In this document: positions 1 to 5,283 of the stretch, piece by piece | Numbering within the stretch: position 1 is the first letter of the stretch | Layout of the letters: every line of letters begins with the position of its first letter | From: Alphaproteobacteria bacterium | GTDB taxonomy: Bacteria; Pseudomonadota; Alphaproteobacteria; Puniceispirillales; Marisalimonadaceae | Direction: 5' to 3' | Assembly: GCA_016777645.1 (NCBI GenBank) | Contig: JADHRC010000105.1 | Coordinates: forward strand, 1-5,774 | Length of the DNA stretch: 5,774 bases | Program-made: the position numbers and the translations under genes | Notes under the pieces: generated by a model | The model's input: the letters and a program-made list of their open reading frames with translations, nothing else | What the model was told of the DNA's origin: nothing | Database searches by the model: none

Positions 1-805
1 AAATTCTGTTACTAGAGTGATTTCTTTGCATTTCAGAAAGAACTCCTATTTCTAATCCCCAATCAGAGGGTATTCTTAATTCTGGGAGGAGATTTTTTCT
101 GAACGAAAATTCTCCTGCTAAGGGATATCTAAATGACTTTATAAAGTCTAAATATTCACTTCTTCCTATAGTTTTTTCCATGGCTAGTAGGAGAGGGAAA
201 ACAAGTAATCTAGAAACCCTTCCATTCATCCTGCCGTCTGCAACTCTTGGATAATAGCCTTTGCAAAATTGGAAGTTAAAAAAAGGATTTGCTACTGGAT
301 AAAATAACTTTGCTAACATTGATTTTTTATAAGTTAAAATATCGCAATCATGAAGAGCTATAGATTCAGCACTACCTCTTGCTAAAGTCAAACCTATACA
401 GTACCAAACATTTCTACCTTTTCCAAACTCATTAGGAGACAAGCCTTTTTTTGAAAGCTCTGCATCAAGCTCCATAAGTCTGGGTCCATCATTCCATAAT
501 ATAGAAAAAGGAGTATTTAACTTATTAAAAAAATTAAATGCTTTTTTGTATTCTTCTTTATTAGCTCTATCTAAACCAATGACAATATGATTTAGAAATT
601 TTGTTTTGTTAATTTCTTCAATGATATTAGGTAAAGCTTTGCCATTTATTTCGGAAAACAAGCAGGGAAGTATTAATTCCATAGGATTTGTGTTAGAAAA
701 TTCTACTAAGTCTTTCTCTAGCTTTTTATAATTATCATGAGATGAGTGGCCATACGAAAAATCATGTAAATTTGCTACAATACCATTTTGATAAAAACTG
801 CCCAT
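1..805 (-). CDS. gpgS: Glucosyl-3-phosphoglycerate synthase (GT81 family), C-terminus cut by window edge
   Basis: This cytoplasmic glycosyltransferase transfers glucose from NDP-glucose to D-3-phosphoglycerate, the first step of glucosylglycerate synthesis. The reading frame is open from ATG at 805 to the left edge (268 codons). Family proteins are about 390-400 residues, so roughly a third is outside the window. Family blocks seen in order are FYQNGIV (4-10), GLDRA (77-81), LWNDGPR (103-109), GKGRNVW (128-134), the metal-binding DXD motif in LHDCD (151-155), KGYYPRVADGRMNGRVSR (182-199), FRYPLAGEF (225-233) and IPSDWGLEIG (245-254). It starts 4 nt after the phosphatase stop. CAGG at 814-817, inside the last phosphatase codons, is the ribosome binding site, 8 nt from the ATG, which suggests translational coupling. 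The matches are from memory of the family. A mannosyl donor preference cannot be excluded, but known mannosyl-3-phosphoglycerate synthases belong to other GT families. Confidence 0.92.
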   Translation of the reverse strand, partial: MGSFYQNGIVANLHDFSYGHSSHDNYKKLEKDLVEFSNTNPMELILPCLFSEINGKALPNIIEEINKTKFLNHIVIGLDRANKEEYKKAFNFFNKLNTPFSILWNDGPRLMELDAELSKKGLSPNEFGKGRNVWYCIGLTLARGSAESIALHDCDILTYKKSMLAKLFYPVANPFFNFQFCKGYYPRVADGRMNGRVSRLLVFPLLLAMEKTIGRSEYLDFIKSFRYPLAGEFSFRKNLLPELRIPSDWGLEIGVLSEMQRNHSSNRI

Positions 806-809
806 TTTT

Positions 810-1649
810 TTAACCTGCTAAATTAATGTTTAATCTCTTTAAAGAAGACCTAATAACCTCTTCCCAACCCTCGGGAGCACATTGTTTTGCTCTTAAAATA
901 TTTTTGATCTCTAAATTATCTAAATTATTTTTATTAGGTAACGGTACAACGCATGGCTGATGAGCCTCCTTTAGCATTGAAATATCGTTTGGACTATCAC
1001 CTACTACAATAATAAAAGGATTTAATAAAAAATCTTTTTTAAGTTTATCAATCAAAGATTTAAGAGCACTACCTTTTGAACAGTTATCACTAATATTAAA
1101 TACTCTTCCACCTTCATGCAATTTCATTTCTAAAGTTTCTAGTATTAGTCTAAATTCATCGATCATGTGATGAGAACCATTAAAAATAAATGGTATAGAA
1201 TAATCTCTATCAAGAGCAAATGGTAAGAATTGTTCACTTAATCCTAAAATTTGTTGTTGCTGTTTTTTATCCATGTCTTTGAGAAAAGAGCATTTTTCTT
1301 TAAAATTTTTCGGTACTTCTTTATTAAAAATTTCTAAAATCTCTTCGATAGTTCGACTTAAAACTAATGAGTTATTCTCTATTTTGAAAGCAGGGTTTAG
1401 TACATCCAAATTATGTATGGCTGCACCATTTTCAACTATATAAGGTAACTTCATACCTAATTGACTAGAAAAAATTTCTATTTCTTTCTTTGTTTTGCTA
1501 GAGTTTGGTATTATTTTTATACCAATTAAAAGACACTCTAATATAAAATCTTTAATTTTTTTAAATTCAAAATTATCGTGGTTAAGTAAGGATCCATCTA
1601 AATCTGTAAATATAATTATTTCTTCTGAATTCATAGCGTATTTAAACAT
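810..1649 (-). CDS. gpgP: Glucosyl-/mannosyl-3-phosphoglycerate phosphatase (HAD-IIB, MpgP family)
   Basis: This is a cytoplasmic HAD-superfamily phosphatase predicted to dephosphorylate glucosyl-3-phosphoglycerate to glucosylglycerate, completing the pathway begun by the next gene. Length is 279 aa, normal for MpgP (about 260-280). Motif I is FTDLDGSLL, with nucleophile D16 and acid/base D18. The motif II serine is S50 or S51 in IPNSSKT. VENGAAI (72-78) is the family signature before the cap. The C2-type cap spans about 80-180. Motif III is K192 in the CSKGSAL stretch, and motif IV is GDSPND (217-222). The tail APEGW (258-262) resembles the APxGW ending of MpgP. MpgP-type enzymes are known to accept glucosyl as well as mannosyl substrates, so the neighbouring GT81 synthase makes the glucosyl substrate likely. 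The start is uncertain: neither ATG 1649 nor the in-frame ATG at 1634 (residue 6) has a clear Shine-Dalgarno. The transporter stop lies 27 nt upstream. A short QQQQ run at 130-133 sits in the cap. Confidence 0.88.
   Translation of the reverse strand: MFKYAMNSEEIIIFTDLDGSLLNHDNFEFKKIKDFILECLLIGIKIIPNSSKTKKEIEIFSSQLGMKLPYIVENGAAIHNLDVLNPAFKIENNSLVLSRTIEEILEIFNKEVPKNFKEKCSFLKDMDKKQQQQILGLSEQFLPFALDRDYSIPFIFNGSHHMIDEFRLILETLEMKLHEGGRVFNISDNCSKGSALKSLIDKLKKDFLLNPFIIVVGDSPNDISMLKEAHQPCVVPLPNKNNLDNLEIKNILRAKQCAPEGWEEVIRSSLKRLNINLAG
814..817 (-). promoter_or_regulatory. Ribosome binding site of gpgS, inside the end of the phosphatase gene
   Basis: The minus strand reads CAGG here, 8 nt before the ATG at 805. 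It encodes part of the last two phosphatase codons (Ala-Gly) just before the stop at 810-812. A ribosome finishing the phosphatase would uncover or occupy this site, so the two proteins are probably made in a coupled ratio. Confidence 0.6.
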
Positions 1650-1676
1650 TTTCGAAATTTACAATTAATTTAAAGA

Positions 1677-2903
1677 TTATAAAGTCTTTTGTCTTACAAT
1701 CACTGAATTTGATGATTTATTAGGCAGAAGCAAACCCGAAATAATTATCGCTATTGAAATAAGTGCTAGGGATTCAAGAATAAATGAAAAATCATAACCA
1801 TTTTGAAGCAAAAAGGAAGTTACGGGTAAAACACTTGCACCTGCACATAAATTTATCATAAATTTTATTGATAGAACTCGGCCTCTCCAACTATCTTTAA
1901 CATATTTAACTAATATGGCGTCCGTAATTGGAACTTGTCCAAAAACAAAAAGCATAGCTACTAACATTATAAATAACAAATCATAGTCAAATGAAACACT
2001 GGCAAAATAAATAAAAATTAATTGACCTAATCCCATTGCCGATAAAACAAATTTAGGAGGGATTTTGTCGACCAACCAACCAGTTCCAATTTGTGAAAAA
2101 GAAGCGACAGCATAAACAAAACCAGCTAACAAACCTGTAATTGCAACATCATTTGATATCTGTAACATATTAACTTCAAATAATCTTGGGATGAGGAAAG
2201 TTAAAGAACCAAATATAAACCCTCCAGATAATGTAACAATACTGAGACAAATTAGGACTGTTTGCCAATTAGAGGACATTATAGATTCTACTTTATTTGC
2301 ATCTTTGGAACTCTTCCTAGAAGGTTCTTCATCTAATTCTTTAAATGCAAAAAACTGAGATATTCCAAATAAAAAACACAATATCGCTGGAACAATAAAT
2401 GCTAATCTCCAATCTCCATATGCAATTAAAAAACCAGTGAATATAGGTGCAAAGGCAACACCCATATTTCCCCAAACACCATTAACACCTAATCTTAAAC
2501 CAACTTTTCCTGGACGTTTAATTAACATAGCAATACCCACAGGATGATAAATAGCAGCAAAAAAGCCTAAAATACCCAAAGATAACCCTAACATATCAGG
2601 AGATTGAGACATCGAGGCTAGAAATGCTCCTAAACACAAACCGAATGGATATATAGTAATTAAAATTGGTCTTGAAAATTTATCAGCCAACCAACCAGCT
2701 AATGGGGCAGCTGCTCCAAACAATACTACGCCAAGAGTTCCATAAACAATAATTTCTTCATATGAAAAACCAAATTCTCTACCAGCGTCAAAAGCTGCTT
2801 TTGCAAAAATTAACATCATAAAATGGTCTAGTAAATGACCTATGTTCAGATATAAATCTGGCATTGAATAAGATTTAGCACTATCAATATTCATCAATTT
2901 CAT
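1677..2903 (-). CDS. MFS transporter, 12 predicted transmembrane helices, substrate unknown
   Basis: This is an inner-membrane secondary transporter of the major facilitator superfamily, 408 aa. About twelve hydrophobic segments are visible, six before (about 20-187) and six after (about 215-392) a charged central loop at 188-211. The motif A signature GWLADKFSRP (70-79) follows helix 2, and its second-half counterpart GWLVDKIPPK (275-284) confirms the two-domain fold. GNMGVAFAP (145-153) resembles motif C of helix 5, and GDWRLAF (163-169) precedes helix 6. Helix 1 carries H23, D26 and H27, polar residues that may take part in proton or substrate handling. The general look recalls the fosmidomycin-resistance/Fsr-like branch, but this is a weak impression. 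AGGA at 2913-2916 supports the start at 2903 over ATG 2894. Stops and starts are 36 nt from the nitroreductase and 27 nt from the phosphatase, so it is probably co-transcribed with both. Glucosylglycerate or glycerate transport is only a guess from position. Confidence 0.88.
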   Translation of the reverse strand: MKLMNIDSAKSYSMPDLYLNIGHLLDHFMMLIFAKAAFDAGREFGFSYEEIIVYGTLGVVLFGAAAPLAGWLADKFSRPILITIYPFGLCLGAFLASMSQSPDMLGLSLGILGFFAAIYHPVGIAMLIKRPGKVGLRLGVNGVWGNMGVAFAPIFTGFLIAYGDWRLAFIVPAILCFLFGISQFFAFKELDEEPSRKSSKDANKVESIMSSNWQTVLICLSIVTLSGGFIFGSLTFLIPRLFEVNMLQISNDVAITGLLAGFVYAVASFSQIGTGWLVDKIPPKFVLSAMGLGQLIFIYFASVSFDYDLLFIMLVAMLFVFGQVPITDAILVKYVKDSWRGRVLSIKFMINLCAGASVLPVTSFLLQNGYDFSFILESLALISIAIIISGLLLPNKSSNSVIVRQKTL

Positions 2904-2912
2904 ATCTAAATG

Positions 2913-2916
2913 TCCT
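2913..2916 (-). promoter_or_regulatory. Ribosome binding site of the MFS transporter gene
   Basis: The minus strand reads AGGA, 9 nt before the ATG at 2903. This spacing fits ATG 2903 and is too long for the next in-frame ATG at 2894, so it decides the start. Confidence 0.6.
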
Positions 2917-2939
2917 AATAAAATTAGTTAAATAAATTA

Positions 2940-3611
2940 TTAAGAGTAGAAAGTAGTAAAATCTGTATACTTTAGTTTTTCAACCCTTAGAGCATTCTCA
3001 GGGGCTTTAGTGTCTTCGTATCCAATAGATACACCACAAACCAGCATTTCATTTTCTTTAAAGTTCAGTTGATTTGCAATTAATGTATGAAATTTTGTGA
3101 AGGCCACTTGACCACAAGAGTGAAGTCCCTCACCTCTTGCTCCAACTAAAATGCTTTGTATAAACATACCCACATCCATAAACGTTCCAGTAGCTAGCCT
3201 TCTATCCATTGTTATAAACATTCCAACTGGGGCTCCAAAAAAATGAAAATTTTCTTGCATTTGTTTATCTCTAGCTTCGTAATCATCCCTACTTATATTT
3301 AACAGTTTATATAATTCAAAGCCTACAGCTCTTCTTCTTGATATAAACGGTTCAAACCATTCGGTTGGATAATAGTCAAACTCTTGTTTAAAATCTTTTG
3401 CTGAGCCATCTTTTATAGAAGCCAAAATTGAGCTTGTAATAGCTTCTTTCTTTTTTCCTTGCACGACATAAACGTGCCAGGGTTGTATATTATGTCCGCT
3501 TGGCGCAAATGCAGAGCATTCTAAAATATTTTTTATTTTTTCTTTAGAGACTGGATCAGGTAAGAATCTTCTTACTGATCTTCTTGAGATAAACGCTTCT
3601 TTTACATTCAT
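2940..3611 (-). CDS. Nitroreductase family FMN-dependent oxidoreductase, PnbA-like
   Basis: This is a cytoplasmic flavoenzyme of the nitroreductase fold that would pass electrons from NAD(P)H through FMN to nitro-aromatic, quinone-like or unknown substrates. From ATG 3611 it has 223 aa, the usual length. The N-terminus shows SRRSVRRF (9-16), which contacts the FMN phosphate, then APSGHNIQPWHVYVV (36-50), the second FMN-binding block. The middle region YYPTEWFEPFISRRRAVG (80-97) and FFGAPVGMF (124-132) match, from memory, the 4-nitrobenzoate reductase (PnbA) type. D146-VGMF, LHSCGQ (163-168) and the late GVSIGYED..APEN block complete the fold. A GTG at 3623 is in frame and would add four residues. 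I prefer ATG 3611 because homologues start with a similar MNVxEA stretch; neither has a good ribosome binding site. The physiological substrate is not evident, and the neighbours do not reveal it. Confidence 0.87.
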   Translation of the reverse strand: MNVKEAFISRRSVRRFLPDPVSKEKIKNILECSAFAPSGHNIQPWHVYVVQGKKKEAITSSILASIKDGSAKDFKQEFDYYPTEWFEPFISRRRAVGFELYKLLNISRDDYEARDKQMQENFHFFGAPVGMFITMDRRLATGTFMDVGMFIQSILVGARGEGLHSCGQVAFTKFHTLIANQLNFKENEMLVCGVSIGYEDTKAPENALRVEKLKYTDFTTFYS

Positions 3612-3688
3612 ATTAATAGCCACAAGATGAAACGAACATAGATTATCTTTTAACTATTTACTTTTTTTACATTTAATCAATAAATTAA

Positions 3689-4366
3689 TTATTTTTGTGC
3701 AAACATTTTTCTAAAAAAATTTACCTTATCAATTCTCTCGTATAAATAAGGTTGAGTATCTTTAATTGGATCAGTAATAGGTTTGTTCTTTATTTTTTCA
3801 AAATTATTAACAAAGTTTAATGTACTTTTCTTTTTCCAAAAGCTTTTAACTTTATTTAAATAAGGTATATTTTTTTGTGGATCTGAGGAGTGATAATGTT
3901 TAATGGCCTTATCCCATGAACCATGTCTATTTTTTAATTGTATCAAAAATGACGCTGCATAGGAAATGTTAGGTTCGAGAGCAAACATGTCATTAATTTT
4001 TTTGAAATAGTTTTTATGCCATTTCAAATTTATTTGCATACACCCAACATCCATATTATGGTCTTTTTTTTGAACATTTGTTAAAACGTACCTCTCCATT
4101 TGCCTTTTGGTATCAAAAAACAAACTTTCTCCAGCATGATTAACGGTCCATGGCCAAACAACATGATTGTTATGTTGTAAAAACCTACCAGCTTCAACTT
4201 TACCGATTGCTGTCAACAATCCTTTTGGTAGATCCGTATAACTCTCAATTTTTTTTATTACGTTTTCACAAGTTTCAGGATTTTCTTTTGAGTATGCACT
4301 AGTACAACAAAATAAAAATACAAAGGATAATTTTAAATAACAAAAAAAACTTTTATAACTGGTCAT
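3689..4366 (-). CDS. Secreted lytic transglycosylase (SLT domain)
   Basis: This is a periplasmic peptidoglycan lytic transglycosylase that would cleave the MurNAc-GlcNAc bond with formation of 1,6-anhydroMurNAc. It has 225 aa from ATG 4366. The N-terminus is a signal peptide: one basic residue, a hydrophobic stretch at about 7-22, and likely cleavage near residue 24-26, just before KENPETC. The SLT core starts near residue 47 with LPKGLLTAIGKVEAGR, where E58 is the expected catalytic acid. WPWTVN (71-76) and the following AGESLFF match a feature I associate with alphaproteobacterial SLT proteins. VGCMQIN (107-113) is the conserved GxMQIN-type motif. The C-terminal 60 residues are lysine-rich and of unknown role. 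No lipobox is convincing, although C20 and C21 lie near the end of the hydrophobic run. An in-frame TTG at 4381 would extend it by five residues. ATG 4366 is preferred, but no Shine-Dalgarno is visible. The 35-nt gap to the crotonase gene suggests co-transcription. Confidence 0.87.
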   Translation of the reverse strand: MTSYKSFFCYLKLSFVFLFCCTSAYSKENPETCENVIKKIESYTDLPKGLLTAIGKVEAGRFLQHNNHVVWPWTVNHAGESLFFDTKRQMERYVLTNVQKKDHNMDVGCMQINLKWHKNYFKKINDMFALEPNISYAASFLIQLKNRHGSWDKAIKHYHSSDPQKNIPYLNKVKSFWKKKSTLNFVNNFEKIKNKPITDPIKDTQPYLYERIDKVNFFRKMFAQK

Positions 4367-4401
4367 AGTTAATTTAAGCAATCAACGTGCCATAGAGATA
4401 C

Positions 4402-5187
4402 TTATCTTAACTTTTTAAAATCTGCCGGTCTTTTTTCTAAAAAAGCGTCAATACCCTCTATACTTTCATTATCACCTTGAGATTTTACCATGAAATCTGT
4501 TTCTAATTTGAGCTGACTCTCAAAATTATTACCGTAAGCTAATCTTGTTAATTTTTTAATTCTTGAAATAGAATTTTTAGGAAGATTATCAAAATTTTTA
4601 GATAACTCTAATGCAGTTTGCGTGGCATTACCTTTTTGGGCTAACACGTTAATAGCCCCAAGTTGATATAACCTAGAAGCATCTATTTTTCCGCCTATCA
4701 TCGCCATTTCAGATAGCATTTGTCGTGGCATAGTTTCTGACAAAAATTTAGTGGCAGCACCATCAGGAGTTAATCCAATTTTCACGTAAGCCAAAGAAAA
4801 AAAACTATGTTCACTCATTACGACTAAATCACACGCCATTGCCAAAGAAACACCAGCACCTGCAGCCCCACCCTCAATTGCAGAAATTACGGGTTTAGAG
4901 CAATTAAAGATAGATTGAATAGTCCCGTTCAATTGGTTAAGAGTTTCATACCTTTGATCTTCTGTCATTGATCTTCTGGTCTTTAGAGCATTTAAATCAC
5001 CACCTGCACAAAAGAAATCACCTGAACCATTAACAACAATAGAAAAAACTTCCCTGTTTTCATCTCCTGTTTGAATTGTTTTTTGAAATTGATCATGAAA
5101 GCCTTTAATCATCGAATTTCTTTTTGAAGGATTGTTTAGCGTCAGTAATAAGGTATTCCCAATCATTTCACTTTCAATAATAGACAT
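4402..5187 (-). CDS. Crotonase-fold (enoyl-CoA hydratase/isomerase family) enzyme, PaaG/oxepin-CoA-hydrolase-like
   Basis: This is a cytoplasmic acyl-CoA enzyme of the crotonase superfamily, 261 aa (normal length). The CoA-binding and oxyanion-hole blocks are clear: FFCAGGDLNAL (58-68) and EGGAAGAGVSLAMACD (105-120). However, both catalytic glutamates of true enoyl-CoA hydratase (Glu144 and Glu164 in the rat enzyme) align with S114 and about Y134, so simple hydration is unlikely. Instead GLTPDGA (138-144) places D142 where the PaaG-type isomerase has its catalytic aspartate. The overall text (YVKIGLTPDG, MPRQ, ASRLYQLGAIN, SISRIKKL, GIDAFLEKR) resembles, from memory, proteins labelled 'oxepin-CoA hydrolase, alternative type'. 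A role in ring-cleavage or unusual acyl-CoA degradation is an inference; no other pathway gene is present here. It is the first gene of the minus-strand series, with a strong AGGAG ribosome binding site, and diverges from the glycerate kinase across 96 nt. Confidence 0.88.
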   Translation of the reverse strand: MSIIESEMIGNTLLLTLNNPSKRNSMIKGFHDQFQKTIQTGDENREVFSIVVNGSGDFFCAGGDLNALKTRRSMTEDQRYETLNQLNGTIQSIFNCSKPVISAIEGGAAGAGVSLAMACDLVVMSEHSFFSLAYVKIGLTPDGAATKFLSETMPRQMLSEMAMIGGKIDASRLYQLGAINVLAQKGNATQTALELSKNFDNLPKNSISRIKKLTRLAYGNNFESQLKLETDFMVKSQGDNESIEGIDAFLEKRPADFKKLR

Positions 5188-5283
5188 TTTTTCTCCTTAT
5201 AAATTAATAGATATTTTAATATTGAAATTCGTAATTTACTAGTTCAATCTTCCATTTAAAAATTAATGAAGTATAGATGTTAT
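5188..5283. promoter_or_regulatory. Divergent intergenic region with candidate promoters
   Basis: This 96-nt AT-rich gap separates the first genes of two divergent units, so it should hold both promoters. For the minus strand, TTGAAC (5242-5247) and CAATAT (5219-5224) sit 17 bp apart, giving a start of transcription near 5212 and a short leader with the AGGAG site. The -35 match is fair and the -10 match weak. For the plus strand, TTGAAA (5222-5227) has no good -10 partner. TATAGA (5272-5277) lies 6 nt before the kinase ATG and would yield a nearly leaderless transcript. The two TTGAA elements face each other as a 6-bp dyad (5221-5226 and 5243-5248). All boxes were picked by eye in a region where such matches are common by chance. 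Confidence 0.35.
5193..5197 (-). promoter_or_regulatory. Strong ribosome binding site of the crotonase gene
   Basis: The minus strand reads AAGGAG with an AGGAG core here, 5 nt before the ATG at 5187. It is the best Shine-Dalgarno in the window and fixes the start of this gene. Confidence 0.75.

Noticed and set aside
1251..1265. Run of glutamine codons in the phosphatase as a microsatellite
   Set aside because: Only four codons, in a variable cap region; ordinary in AT-rich coding sequence.
3612..3623. GTG start at 3623 for the nitroreductase
   Set aside because: It would add four residues before an N-terminus (MNVKEAF) that already matches the family start; no Shine-Dalgarno favours it. 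Still possible.
3612..3688. Possible terminator or promoter in the 77-nt gap between nitroreductase and transglycosylase
   Set aside because: Only a 5-bp all-AT stem (ATTTA/TAAAT) is visible, followed on the minus strand by A residues, not a U-tract. No clear promoter boxes either. It may mark a break in the operon, but the sequence does not show it.
4367..4381. TTG start at 4381 for the transglycosylase
   Set aside because: It adds only five residues in front of an ATG that already gives a normal signal peptide, and it has no ribosome binding site.
4367..4401. Short AGATA/TATCT inverted repeat after the crotonase stop
   Set aside because: The arms are 5 bp with a 2-nt loop and no T-run, so it cannot act as a normal terminator hairpin.
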